Of a stretch of DNA of 64,000 bases, positions 12,528-24,289 are shown one piece after another. The notes below the pieces were generated by a model that was not told the origin of the DNA, searched no databases, and was given only the letters and a program-made list of their open reading frames with translations. The stretch is from positions 1,988,175 through 2,052,174 of the forward strand of contig NW_006499617.1 in NCBI RefSeq assembly GCF_000471905.2. Reading direction: 5' to 3'. The stretch comes from Amborella trichopoda (lineage: Eukaryota > Streptophyta > Magnoliopsida > Amborellales > Amborellaceae). The position numbers and the translations under genes are program-made. Position 1 is the stretch's first letter; every line of letters starts with the position of its first letter.

Positions 12528-12830
12528 GCGTCACCTTATCGTTGGCTCGAGCCATCTCCATGTACCAGTCTCTCTTTCTCCTCTTTCTGCTTCTGCTATG
12601 GGATTTTCTTATCCCTCTTTCCTCTCGGTTGGGGAATTCTACATCCTCATACCTGTGGCTACTCATGGAGAGGCTTAACTGCTTGGTCGTCCCACCCATG
12701 TGTGCCTCTATGCGGCCATGCTAGCTCAGCCATCTCGGCCTCCGCCAAGGAAGCATGGGGCACAGGCCCTCAGGCCTCCCATCCTCCTCTTTCGGCTCTA
12801 TGCCCACTCCACGGTTGGTCCCTCACTTTG

Positions 12831-13260
12831 TGCTTCATGACCTTAAACTACACAGCTAAAGTCTAGTTGCACGACCTTAAACTACATGGTCCTAGCTGAA
12901 TGACCTTAAAATGCATAGTCATGGTCCAAACTATACGACCCTAAATTGTAGCGGAGGTCAAGTTGCACGATCTTAAACTGCATGGTTCTAGCTGCATGAC
13001 TCTAAACTGCATAGCCATGGTCCTAGCTATATGACCCTAAACTATAGTGCACATCTTAGCCGCATGAAGTTAAAAGGCTTAGCTTCATGGTCCAAACTAT
13101 ACGACCTTAAATTGTAGCTGAGGTCTAGTTGCACGACCTTAAACTGCATGACTCTAAACTGCACAGCCATGGTCCGAGCTATATGACCTTAAACTATAGT
13201 GCACGTCTTGGACACATTACGATAAACTGCTTTGCATAGGTCCAGGAGGCATGACCTTAA
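12831..13260. repeat. Tandem repeat opening module B
   Basis: Degenerate units of about 30-35 bp with GACCTTAAACTGCATGG and CATAGCCATGGTCC, the same array as 893-1240. The copy here is slightly longer. Confidence 0.75.
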
Positions 13261-13431
13261 ACACGTTGCACACACGCGCATGGGCCCTTTACGTGCATCT
13301 TCCACGCATGTCTTCCTTAACTGACCCGTCTGTGTGCGCACACCACCTTCACAACTCCCAAGTAAATCCACCTTCCTTCATTACCATCATCTATCACTTC
13401 CCAGTGAGTCTTACTCGTGCTATCAAAACAG

Positions 13432-13687
13432 NNNNNNNNNNNNNNNNNNNNNNNNNNNNNNNNNNNNNNNNNNNNNNNNNNNNNNNNNNNNNNNNNNNNN
13501 NNNNNNNNNNNNNNNNNNNNNNNNNNNNNNNNNNNNNNNNNNNNNNNNNNNNNNNNNNNNNNNNNNNNNNNNNNNNNNNNNNNNNNNNNNNNNNNNNNNN
13601 NNNNNNNNNNNNNNNNNNNNNNNNNNNNNNNNNNNNNNNNNNNNNNNNNNNNNNNNNNNNNNNNNNNNNNNNNNNNNNNNNNNNNNN
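13432..13687. other. Assembly gap (256 N)
   Basis: Run of N inside module B. Open frames spanning it are meaningless. By comparison with module A the missing part corresponds to roughly 1400-1490. Confidence 0.99.
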
Positions 13688-13877
13688 AGGCAGCCTCGTG
13701 CCATTTCCCCCAAAGTGAGTCAAACCACCACCATACTCACTCTGTGGCCTCCACAGACTGCCATCCATCTCCACCGCAGTTCAGCTGCAGGACCTTCAAC
13801 TATAGTACACATCCAGACCACATGGCGTTAAAAGGCTTTGCACAGGTCTCGGAGGCATGACCCTAAACATGCCTTCA

Positions 13878-13920
13878 CAAAAAAAAAAAAAAAAAATGAA
13901 AAAAATGAAAAAAGAAAAAA
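13878..13920. repeat. A-rich tract in module B
   Basis: Eighteen A residues followed by ATG-interrupted A runs. Module A has only a short A run (near 1680) at the matching place, so this is a local expansion. Confidence 0.8.
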
Positions 13921-16027
13921 GAAGAACGGGTATGGTGTAGACCTGGACAAGGGAACGCCATGAGTAAAAATGACCGATGGGCATGATCACAAAACCATGA
14001 GTAAGAGAGTTCCGTGCAAATGAAGAAAATCGAGCACGGTGAAAGCTCGAAAGGGCACTGTGTAAAAGTGGAAGAAAAAGGGTGGACATGGCCGAAATGT
14101 CATGGGTAAAAGAGCTCCAAATAAAATGAAATTGGTGAAAACCGTTTTTGCGACACCACTTCCCCAAGTCCAAGTGAAAACCTACAAAGGGCACTTGGAT
14201 CAATAAGCAGGTTGATGCAGCACGCCCGTCATGAGTGGCTTCAGCCAGCATTCAAAAGAAAAATCCCTGGTATCAGTATGCCTTGATATTCGGACAAAAA
14301 AATATGAGCTTCAAGAAGAATCTGACAGTCTAAGTCCATTCACGAAAGGACCCAGAAGTCAGCAGAATTGCCAAGATGGCAGGTCAGGGTCTCATGCTAA
14401 AGTACGGCATTCTCAAGAAGCCAACAAAAACAAAAACAATCACAATGGCAAACCAAAGACACCCCCAAGGCTAACTGTTAAGCTAGGAAAAGACTTCAGG
14501 GTGATGCCTTGCCATGAGGCAGCCTCGCCAACCCCCTACTAGCCGACAGGCTTAGACCTTCAGGACAGGCCAACAAAAAGCCCCCGATTGGACCCAACAG
14601 GATAAGGACCATAGAGGTACCTTGCTTGTCAAAGCAAACTTGAGTGTAGCAGCACATACGCCCACCAAGGGTTCTTTGACTATCTATCTAAAACAAAAGC
14701 CTCGAAACAGGGACCACAACCAGAGGACACAAAAACCTTAACTGATTGGGAAGAAAGCCCTTAATCAAGGCACCTAACTACTAGAAAATCCTGGATTCTG
14801 ACCAATTGGGTCTATAAGCTTTTAAAAGTCCCCAGTTGTTGCAACCCAAAAAAGCTCCTGACGTGGATGATGGGCATTCCATGAGATGTCCCCCACTAGT
14901 AGCTCAAAAGTCTCTTCTCCCCAAAGTCTCCACGGATGGACCTACACATTGCATCCAAACGTTTAAGTATCCTAGTTACAACATTGTGTGGATATCTCCT
15001 CGGCATTCATGTGATCCTATGGCTAGGAAGAAAAAAGCAATAAAGCTGAGGAAATTTTTCGAATGTTGTCCTTCTTGCTTCCCTCAAAGCACAACAATCA
15101 GTGGCGTAAGCTATTTGAACACATTTTTCAGCACCTTGAGTCTCCGATGCGGAATAAAGAGGAAGCCGGTCAATCAAGCCTTGATCTACATTGGATTTTT
15201 CGACTGTCTCATAATTTCCCCAAAACAGGTGGAAATATTCTTAAGCACTTCAAAAGGCCACTTGCCAAGTTTCGTCATAATCCGACAAGTCTAAAGTAGT
15301 GCAGAAAAAGAAACAATTTCAAAAAAATCAGCCAATACACCTTGAAATGGGCCCTATAACTAGACCACTGTGATTGGATCCAGCATGGTCGAAAACCTTA
15401 AGAGGTCAAGTTTCGGCTTAAACAAGCGCTCCAGGACAAAGTTATGAGTAAAATACTGAAAAGGGGTAGGTCGCACACTATTCCCGTGTGCCCTCCCAGC
15501 ACCAAATCACCATTAATGGTGACTATTTTTGGGCAGTAAATTTCGGGAGCCATATCTCCCTTGTTTCAAGTCAGATCATGCTCAAATTTTGTGAGCATCT
15601 TCGTCTCGCCAAGACGAGCGTTTCGATATGTGGCACATCCCGTAATGACACCCGAGCAGGGAAAACTACCAAAGAGAAGTTGGTGATTTATGGCAAAAGT
15701 TACAGAAAATTCAGCAGTGACACATCCCACTCGAGTGACCAAATCACAACGCTCGCATAACAGATTGTCACGAGACCAGTTCGATCACGTGTGTAACCAG
15801 GGCTATGTCTAGTTCGAACGCCATGGTGATGAACGGTTGGTTTTCACATGCGAAGGTAATAAAGTTGTGGTAAATTCCGGCGGTCAGAATTTAGATTCCG
15901 ATCAAAACCCAAAGATTGCAAAACTGTCATTTTATACTTTATTTTGAGATTTTTGTTTAATTCAAATAAATTGTAATTATCATCAATTAGGCTAGATTTT
16001 GGGTATCCACCCCTAGTTTGGCCCAAT

Positions 16028-16037
16028 TTTATAAATA
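16028..16037 (+). promoter_or_regulatory. TATA-like box of module B
   Basis: TTTATAAATA follows CCACCCCTAGTTTGGCCCAA, matching the context of the box at 4021 in module A. Downstream lie a GAGAGAGAGTGGAGAGAGAAG leader and AAGGTAACTTT, again shaped like a splice donor. Confidence 0.45.
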
Positions 16038-16169
16038 CATGCTAAATCTAATTATAAAGGGTTCCACGCTGATGAAGAAAATTTGAGAGTTTTACATTGA
16101 GATTATGGGCACATCCAAGAGAGAGAGAGTGGAGAGAGAAGAAAACTTTTGGTACCTCTTAGTGAAGGT

Positions 16170-16760
16170 AACTTTCTCTCTCGTCTCCTTCTCTTTCTCT
16201 ATCCTCCTCTTTCTCTCTCCTCATCTATCTCTCTCTCCTCTCAACTCTCTCTCCTTATCTCCTCTCATCTCTATCTTTCTCTCTCCTATTTCTCTCTTCT
16301 CCTCTTTCTCTCTCCTCATATGTCCCTCTCTCCTCTCATGTCTATCTCATCTCTCTCCATCTCTCCTCTCATCTCTATCTCGTCTCTCTCTTTCTCTCTC
16401 CTCCTCTACCTCTCTCCCTCTTCTCTCTTCTTTTCCTTTCTTGCTCTTCCTTTACTTTCTCTCTCCTCTCTCAAAATGCACGATAGTGGGCCTTCATCAT
16501 GCGTGTCTTTCATCTTCTTTTTCTTTCCATACTCACCCTTCATTCTTTCCTAATCTGTCCTCTCTCTTTCCTGATCTTCTTCATTTTCTTTCCTAATTTC
16601 TCTCTTCTTTCTTTCTCTTTGTTCTTTCTATTCTCTCTCTTCACCATTCATGCACAGCAGATCCTATCGCTGGGCATAATGTCCTCCTCTGGAACACACA
16701 CAGTGAGCCAGGCCCTAACCCTAGTGGCAGGCCAGGTCTCTGTCTGAGTTTCTTCCTTTT
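16170..16760. repeat. Pyrimidine-rich (CT/CTCTCC) tract
   Basis: Nearly 500 bp of strand-biased CTCTCTCCTCATCT-type sequence, then about 100 bp of mixed sequence containing GCACGATAGTGGGCC. Long frames rich in Ser and Leu (16105-16596, 16149-16553) come from the composition and are not genes. Confidence 0.8.
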
Positions 16761-16762
16761 TC

Positions 16763-17605
16763 ATGGACGGTGAAAGCCCATTACCGTCCATGTTTTGTCT
16801 TTCCTCTTTCTTTTATTATGGACAGTGGAAGCCAATCTCCATCCATGTTTTCTCTCTTCCTCTCTCCTCTATCATGATTGGCGAAAGCTCGTCACCGTCC
16901 ATGTTTCTTTCTCTTCTCTCTCCTACCATGGATGGCGAAAGCCCATCGCCATCCATGTTTCTTTCTCTTCTCCTCTTCTGTCATGGACGACAGAAGCCCA
17001 TCACCGTCTATATTTCTTTCTCTTCTTTCTCTCCTGTCATGGACGGTAAAAGCCCATCACCATCCATGATTCTTTCTCTTCTCCTCTCCTGTCATGAACA
17101 TGAAAGCCCATCGTCGTCCATGTTTCTTTCTCTTCTCTCTCTCTTGTCATAGACAACGGAATCCCATCGCCGTCCATGTTGCTTTCTCTTCTCCTCTCCT
17201 ATCATGGAATCACCATCCATGTTTCTTTCTCTTCTTCTCTCTCTTATCATGGACAACAGAAGCCCATTGTTGTCCATGTTTCTTTCTTTCTCTCTCCCTT
17301 GGAAGCTCATCATTGTCCCAGTTTCTTTCTCTTCTCCTTTGCCGTCATGGACGGTGGAAGCCCATCACAATCTATGTTTCTTTCTCTTTCTCTCTCTCTC
17401 TCCTGTCATGAACGGTGGAAGCCCATCGTCGTGCATGTTTATTTCTTTCTCTCTCCCCTTTCATGGATGGCGGAAGCCCATCGCCGACCATATTTCTTTC
17501 TCTTCTCCTATCCTGTCAGGGATGGTGGAAGTCCATCGTCGTCCATGTTTCTTCCTCTTCTCTCTCTGCTGTCATGGGCGATGAAAGCCCATCGTCGTCC
17601 ATGTT
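16763..17605. repeat. Hairpin-forming minisatellite, about 16 units of about 55 bp
   Basis: Each unit is an imperfect inverted repeat, CATGGACGGTG, loop AAAGCCCAT, CACCGTCCATG, then a TTTCTTTCTCTTCTCTCTCCTGT spacer. Units start near 16763, 16818, 16873, 16926, 16981, 17038, 17093, 17147, 17203, 17248, 17290, 17346, 17406, 17461, 17515 and 17573. Two are short. In some units the arms differ from the consensus but still match each other: 16926 has CATGGATGGCG with CGCCATCCATG, and 17248 has CATGGACAACA with TGTTGTCCATG. Other units have mismatched arms. The 55-bp period is not a multiple of three, so the open frames running through it are not evidence of coding. Confidence 0.85.
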
Positions 17606-17610
17606 TCCCT

Positions 17611-17960
17611 TCCCCCTTCTCTCTCGTGTTTCTCTTTTTTCTCTCTATCTTTCTCTCTCTTCCCTCTTCCTTCTCTCTCTTCTTCTTTCTTCTTATCCCT
17701 TTCCCATCCTTATCTCTCTTCATTCTTTTTCTCTTTTTTTCCCTCTCTCTCTTCTTTCTTTTTCATCGTTTTCTTGTCTTCTTCTCCTTCTCTTTTCTTC
17801 GACCTTCTTCTTCTCTTCTTCTTCTTTTCTCTCTCTTTCTTTCTAGTCCTCTCACTCCTTACTCTTTCTTCCATTTCTTCTCCTTCTCTCTTATTCTAGT
17901 TTCCCTTTTGCCTCTCTTTCTTTTCTCTGTTCTTTCTTCTTCCTCTCTCATTTGACCAAG
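17611..17960. repeat. Pyrimidine-rich tract after the hairpin array
   Basis: About 350 bp of TTCTCTCTCTT-type sequence with no repeat unit longer than a few bases. It ends at GACCAAGGGAGG, where sequence shared with module A (GAGTTACCGTGCCCGTCTTACTGCCAC) resumes. Confidence 0.8.
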
Positions 17961-18461
17961 GGAGGTTAAGAATATCACTGTCACGGTAGTCTTGTTCTCT
18001 AGTAGTAATGTCGTCGTACTGGTCTGAGTTACCGTGCCCGTCTTACTGCCACGACAGGCTAGCTATCGTGGCAAGCTAGTCGGTGTTGGTTTTGTCATCT
18101 AGTACCAATTCTTCCATCTTGATTTGAGTTACCATGCTCGTCTTGCTACCACGCTGGGTCAATCACTTATTGGTCTAGCCACTATGTCAGTCTAGCCATT
18201 TAGTCAAATCCGTATTTCCGCTTTCTTCTATTCTATCTCTTTCTTTTCCTTTTCCTCACCCCACTTTTCCTCACCCCAATATCTATCCTCTTATTCTTCC
18301 CTTCTTCTTTTAGATGTGCACACCTGTGTACATTCGTCTAAAGATCTTCGTACTTTCTCCATCACCAAGGCTTGGAAGGCGAAGCACATATCCAGATCAT
18401 GGCCACATATCTGATGGTATGGGCACCAGAGATGCTCGGTCCCTCGAGCAATGACCCTAGG

Positions 18462-20546
18462 CTATATCAAGGGCTGCGGTGTGATGACCCTGACTTGAAT
18501 TATGATAAAGAACATTTCCTGAAGAAGGTCTAGTGGTAGTTCACCAAGATAATATTTTTGCTTGTCTTCTTCTCGAACCATCACCATGTGGGATGCCTCA
18601 ACTACCCCGAATGCTTTCTTGAGACTGTCGAGCTGTATTTTCCCCTTTTGGATTAAGGCCTCAATGTGATCTTGGAGAGTGAAGTACTTATGATCAGGGT
18701 GCCCCAACATTTTGTGATAGGCATAGTAATTCTTGTGGGTGACAAGATCAGCTTCTTCTGACTTCTTCATCTTAGGCAAGGCAAGCATTTGTTGTTCTAG
18801 CAACATCCGAAGTAGGATCGAGACCCACTCCTTATCAAAGCTATAGACCTTGTTTATCTTCTCTGCCCAATAGTCCTTTCCATAAAGGTTCGGAGGCGGA
18901 GGCACCTTATTGTAGGACTGAAGTTGTTGTTGACTTGCTTGAGGTGTCCTTTGAGTATTCATGGGGTTCACCCCTTCGGAGAAATCTAGGGTTTGGGGAG
19001 CGGCCTTCTTGGGATTAGATATGGTGACAGTGGCACTGATCATCCCTCTCTGCTAATTGCCCCAAGAATTGGGGCGAGCATTGCCAGAGTTTCGGCTATT
19101 TCCCTCACTTGATCATCGCACTTAGGGCCCGTCATGATGCTTAAAGAGGATTTCTATACGGACTGCTTTAGAGATCATATCCGATATAGAAATAGGCTTT
19201 GAAGCCTTGACATGCAGGGAGATCTCCCGTCGCATGTTGCGTACACATGTCTAAACAGCATCAATCTCAGGCATAGGGGTCGTCTGGTGCACAACAAGAT
19301 CTCTCCATCTTGCAATGAATTGATCAACTGGCTCATCCAGACCTTGGGTCATCGTGAGAAGCTCAATGGCTTGGACTTCTCTTTCGACATCATAGAAGTG
19401 CTTATAGAATAAGTGCTCCAATTTTTCCCAAGTTTGCACTAAGTTCGGGGGAAGCTGGGCATACCACTTGAACGCTGACCCGTCGAGAGTTTCAACAAAC
19501 TGACGGAGGAGGTGTCTCCCATCAGTAGCTGTCTCTTGACATGCTGAAATAAAGTGAGCGATATGCTAGTGAGGGGAACTCATGCCATTAAAGATAGGGA
19601 GTCTCCGCCTCTAGTAATAGGGGGGAAACGGGATCTGATCAATGTAGGAGGAATAGAGCCTCCGGTATAGGGCTGTATCTTTCACACTCGGGATTTATCT
19701 GTTCCGTAAGCTATGGCTGACCATGGCCTCAATGTCAAGCTGTGAGACTTGATGAGGGGAAGAGTGGCCATGAGAGCTGGGGGGAGACGGCTGCCTAGGT
19801 GTTTTCCCAATTGGATGGGGGAGCTATGGAGAATTGGTCTCATAGTGAGATGCATTCTCAAGGGGCTGAGCACTTTCCATCAATTCAAGCTTATCCAGTG
19901 CTCGGGCTATCATACCCTCAAGCTGAGTCAGACGATCTTCCTGCTTGTCATTAGATTGCTGGATGTCCATCACACTGACTCTGTCCTCAGGTAGGTCAGT
20001 CTCTTGCACAGTCAGGCTCTTATGTGCCTGTCGGACTGGGTGCGGTAGGTCAGTTAGCAGGTGTTCAACATGCCTCGACAGAGCATGAGCTCTGTATGCA
20101 GACTGGGTGAGGACTGGTTTGTGACAGTCTTAAGACCGCGGAGGCTGCAGGGTTAGGTCCTCTCGTACAACACTGACAATCATGCAAGATTCTAACTTTC
20201 CCATCTCAAGCTTTGCTGCTACTTGTAGTGGGTAGAAGGCGTGTTAAGTTTTTCACTTTGGCGTGATTCGCATGCCTTTGTCATGCTTGGCCTTCAGGTT
20301 CTATTATACTTCCCTCCAAAATTGAGACCGGGACCGTGATTGTAAATAGTCAGCCTTCTTCAAGCATGTCACGGTAATCTCCATGAGGTGAGGCAAGGGA
20401 TGCAGGCTAGGAACAGTAGTCAGTTCGGGCTTCTGTTTTGGCTTAGGGAGAGATGGGGGATGGAGGACCTCATCACCAAAGAGAGTCTTGCCTCGAGCTC
20501 TTTTGTGAGCTCCAAAGGCAAAATGGGTCTTAAGCGGGGACTGCAA
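18462..20546 (-). mobile_element. Ty3/gypsy gag fossil (Tat-like)
   Basis: Minus-strand frames match plant Ty3 gag. 19824-20009 is a coiled-coil-like N-terminal piece (QLEGMIARALDKLELM). 19251-19439 carries the capsid-type WEKLEHLFYKHFYD with FIARWRDL. 18462-19043 carries the late gag segment YYAYHKMLGHPDHKYFTLQD plus HIEALIQKGKI, typical of Tat/Ogre-type gag. The frame is broken in several places. No protease or reverse transcriptase follows on this strand before module B begins at 18345, so the element is partial. It may be the gag of the module A/B family in inverted orientation, or an unrelated fragment. Confidence 0.7.
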
Positions 20547-21049
20547 GAGGGTACTCTTAGGGAAGACCTTCGGGTACCAGGTCTAGAGTGGTTTGACCGA
20601 CGGAGAAGGGATGAACAGGGGAGGAGATGGCCATCAATGACCTTTCGGTCGTGAGCATGAGGCAGTCTGTGAGGGTGGAACATGTGCACCCCTCGATCCG
20701 GGCTCGAGTAGCAGGTCTGGCCTTAGGAGGCCAAGTATCGTGAGCATGTATGCATGAGGGAATGGCCTTATGACCACCTCTCATGGAATGCACATATGTG
20801 CACTGAGAGGGACGAAGAGGGGTTCATCTCTTGTGTGCTCGGGTAGGCGCAGCAACAGTTTGCCTCGAGCGGTGCGAAGCATATGAAAAAAGTGCACAGG
20901 GTTGGGTCTAAGAAGACCCGAACCCTGACAGTGGTTTGAGGTATCTATGAAATACAAAGAAAAGGGGAAGGAGTATATATTGAAGGGAATTATATCCAAC
21001 AAATAAGAAGTTGTGGGACCCAACAAGGTGACAAAGCATATGAGAATTT
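20547..21049. other. Junction between gag fossil and chromovirus pol
   Basis: Minus-strand frames here show no recognised domain. This may be the untranslated start of the gag element. The change to plus-strand pol similarity occurs near 21050. No LTR-like boundary was seen. Confidence 0.35.
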
Positions 21050-24000
21050 AAGGTCGTGCCTATCTTCTCCAATTGTGCAACATGGACGTGGCTACAAGGT
21101 ACCCAGACATTGATCCACGTTTCTAGCAACACATGGATAAGTTTGCATTTGTTTTTTAAGAACCAAAAGGACTCCCTCCAACTAGATCTCATGACCACCG
21201 AATACCCCTTGTGGATAGAGTTGCACCAATTTCAGTTTGACCTTGTAAGTACCCTTATTTTCAAAAGTCTGAAATTAAGAAACTAGTTAAAGAATTGCTT
21301 TTGAATGGTGTTATTAGGCCAAGTACCAGTCCTTTTTCCTCACCAATACTGTTAGTGAGGAAACAAGATGGGTCATGGTACATGTGTGTGGATTATTGTG
21401 CCCTTAATCATGTTACAGTTAAAGGCTGGTTTCCAATTCCAGTAATTGATCAATTATTATATGAGTTGTATGGTTCCCAATTTTTACAAAGTTGGATTTG
21501 TGTTTTGGTAACCACCAAATCCGAGTTAGAGATGAAGATGTGCACAAGACAATATTTAGGACTCATAAGGCAATTATGAGTTCCTAGTGATGCCTTTTGG
21601 GCTCACAGATGCCCCTTCCACTTTTCAAAGTTTGATGAATGAAGTGTTTAGGCCCTATTTAAGCAAATGCTTGCTGATATTTTTTTATGGCATCCTTGTG
21701 TACAACCACTCCTTTAATGATCATTTAAGCACTTAAAAGTGGTGTTAGAAGTCTTGTGTGAGAACAAGTTGTATGCTAAGGCTTCTAAATGCTCTTTTGG
21801 GTGTTTTGAAGTTAATTACTTGGGCCATGTGTTTTCTAAGGAGGGTGTGGCAATCGACTAAGACAAAGTGCGGTGTATGCTTAGCTAGCCTAGACAAAAT
21901 TCCCTAAAATCCATAAGGATTCCTTGGGTTGATCAACAACTATAAGAAATTTGTACAACGATACAGCAAGATTGCAGCACCATTGACTTCCTTGCTCAAG
22001 AAGGGCTCTAGGGGGTGGAATGACATGACAGCGAAGGTTTTTGAAGAGATTAAGTTGGCAATGACACGTGCACCAGTCCTTGCATTACCCGATTTCTCTA
22101 AGCCATTTGAAATTGAGTGTGATGCAAGTGGTGCCGGCATAGGGGTTGTGTTGATGCAATCATCCAATAGCTTCTCTCAGTCATGCCTTAAGTGGAAGGA
22201 ATTTGTCTCTATCTACTTATAAGAAAGAGTTGTTAGCAATTGTCATCAAAAGAGTCTAAGGTTTTGGCTCAATCAAGGTTACCACCCAATCACAACAACG
22301 TTGGTTGTCCAATCTCATGGGCTATGACTCTGATCCATTCTAAGAAGGGACAAGAAAATAGGGCTGCATATGCACTCTCACTGGTGCAAGGATGAGGAAA
22401 TCTTGGTGAAGTTTTTGTAGTCTCTTCATTGGTAGCCATGTGGCTAGATAAGGTAAGGGAAGATTCCAAAAGTGATCCGTATGTGTTGCAGCTGAAAAAC
22501 AAGATGGTGAAAGGACTCATGGATACGACTTAGTAAAGGAGATTGAGGGAATTTTATGGAGGAAGGGAAAAATTGTAGTGGAACCCACTTCAACACTTAA
22601 GAAGGAGATTTTTGAGGAGCTGCAATCGTTTCCAATAGCTGGAAATTCAGGTATCAAGAACTCTATTAGATGTGTGAAGCAATGTTTTTATTGGTCATGA
22701 CTCTCAAAAGATATACATCAGTGGGTCCAAGAATGTGATGTATGTCAGCGTGTGAAGGTAGAAAACATGGCCGATTCCAGAGAAGGTATGGATGGATATA
22801 TCTCTTGATTTTATTGATGGGTTGCCTATTTCAAGTGGGAAATATGTTGTTCTTATTGTAGTTGATAGGATGCTCAAGTATAGACACTTCCTCCCACTTT
22901 ATCATCCCTATACGGTAATATCAGTTGCAAAGTTATTTTTTGAAAAAAATTTCAAGTTACCCGAGATGCCATCCAAGATTGTGTTTGACTGGGACTCAGT
23001 CTTCACTACCACTTTTATGTCAGAGTTATACAAGCTCTAAGGAATTAAACTCTAGATGTCAACCGCTTACCATCCCCAGTCAGATGGGCAGACTGAAGTT
23101 CTCAACAAATGTTTAAAAAATTATTTGAGTTGTTTTGTGGGATAAACCCAAGAGTTGGGTTTGGTGGGTTTTGTTGGCTGAATAGTGGTATAACATCACA
23201 TATCATACAACCATTCAAGCTACTCCATTTGAGGCCTTATATGGTGTACCACCACCCACCTTATTATCTTACATACCACGGCAACGAAGGTTCATGCAAT
23301 TGTAGATGAGCTCAAAGATAGAGATAAGCCATTGAAGTCATTGAAGGAGAATCTCAAGGTGGCCCAGGAGAGGATGAAGATCTATGTTGATGAACACAGA
23401 TCTGAAAATGTCATTTGAAGTTGGTGATTGGATGTTCCTAAAATTACAGCCGTATGGACAGGCTTCTGTTTTTGCATGGAGATTGTTGAAGCTCTCGACT
23501 AGATACTTTGGATCATTCAAGATTTTGCAGAGGGTGAGTCTAGTTGCTTACAAGTTGGAATTGTCAGTTGGAAGCAAGATTCACCTAGTTTTCCACGTGT
23601 TTAAACTTAAGAAGAAAGTGGGAAAACGGGTTCAGCCGTGCTCTACTTTACATCCTTTAACTGAGAATGGTAATCTCCAACTTTATCCAGTAGCAGTGCT
23701 TGCAGGAAGAATGGTAAAGAGATGAAATGTAGAGACATCGAAGTCCTTATTCAGTGGCAAGGTGTGTCAGAGACTGATGCTACTTGGGAGAGCTGGAAAA
23801 CCATAAAATGGAAGTATTTAGATGCTAATCTTGTGGATATGATTAATTCAAGGGGGGAAGAATGATATTGGTAAAAAAAATGATAATATATAATCGTGCG
23901 TTTTTGTGGAGTCTTTAATGGATGTTGTTAGCTACAAAATAGGAATGTGGGTAGGTGTTATAACCGTGAGTCTTTGTGAAGTCTTTACCAGGTGTTGTTA

Positions 24001-24184
24001 ACTACAAAATAGGAAGGTGGGTAGGTATTGTAACCGTGAGTCTTTGTGGAGTCCTTGTAAGTATGGAAACTAAATCCATGTAAGGCATCTTGAAGTAGTT
24101 TCTCGAGTTTTCTAATGATGCAATCTCTCTTTTGAGATTATCTCTTCTTATCTTGAGTCCTATTTGAGCAGTGTTCTAACATCA
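21050..24184 (+). mobile_element. Ty3/gypsy chromovirus fossil, 5'-truncated, with 3' LTR
   Basis: Domains in order on the plus strand: reverse transcriptase (GVIRPSTSPFSSPILLVRKQ near 21300, then LMPFGLTDAPSTFQ near 21590), RNase H (LALPDFSKPFEIECDASGAG near 22080), integrase core (ISLDFIDGLPISSGKYVVLI near 22800), the integrase C-terminal part (FEVGDWMFLKL near 23410) and a chromodomain-like end (VLIQWQGVSETDATWESW near 23745) directly before the LTR. The C-terminal chromodomain marks a chromovirus. Gag, protease and the 5' LTR are not seen upstream, where inverted gag of another element begins. The coding region has many breaks, roughly ten, so this is an old, dead copy. Confidence 0.88.
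23863..24184 (+). repeat. 3' LTR of the chromovirus fossil (322 bp)
   Basis: Begins TGATATTGG directly after the purine tract AGGGGGGAAGAA (polypurine tract) and ends CTAACATCA. The stop of the upstream frame overlaps the LTR start. Inside, 23896-24058 repeats a unit of about 66 bp (AACCGTGAGTCTTTGTGGAGTC, TGTTGTTAACTACAAAATAGG) about two and a half times. No second LTR copy is seen in the window. Confidence 0.7.
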
Positions 24185-24289
24185 TAGTTCGAGGAAATAA
24201 GAGAAACAATTTTAAATTTCAATCTCCAAAATCTAGACACATCAAATAGACTCCGATTTGCAAGCAACCAGCTACCCAAAAAATCCCTC

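Larger units (their letters stand above)
12831..18345 (+). mobile_element. Long LTR-like module B, Ty3/gypsy Tat/Ogre-like fossil
   Basis: Collinear with module A (see landmarks there) from the CATGACCTTAAAC array to a shared end near GTACATTCGTCTAAAGA. It is about 1 kb longer than A, chiefly because of the hairpin minisatellite at 16763-17605 and long CT-rich tracts on either side. It contains an N gap at 13432-13687, which lies between the GTGTGCGCACACC segment and the CACAGGTCTCGGAGGCATGA segment. A and B may be the two LTRs of one large non-autonomous element whose interior holds the antisense PMD frame, or independent copies; the sequence alone does not decide. Confidence 0.5.

Noticed and set aside
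13251-13860. Open frames of 96-165 residues through the N gap
   Set aside because: Most of each frame is N, and the flanks are non-coding repeat sequence.
16763-17605. CRISPR-like appearance (regular repeats with spacers)
   Set aside because: The spacers are near-identical CT-rich sequence, the repeats are degenerate, and the context is a plant LTR-like module. It is a minisatellite.
17176-17955. 259-residue plus-strand open frame with repeated HHGRRKPI-like peptides
   Set aside because: It follows a 55-bp minisatellite and a pyrimidine-rich tract. Neighbouring frames are also open and rich in Ser, Leu and Phe, and no codon pattern or domain supports a protein.
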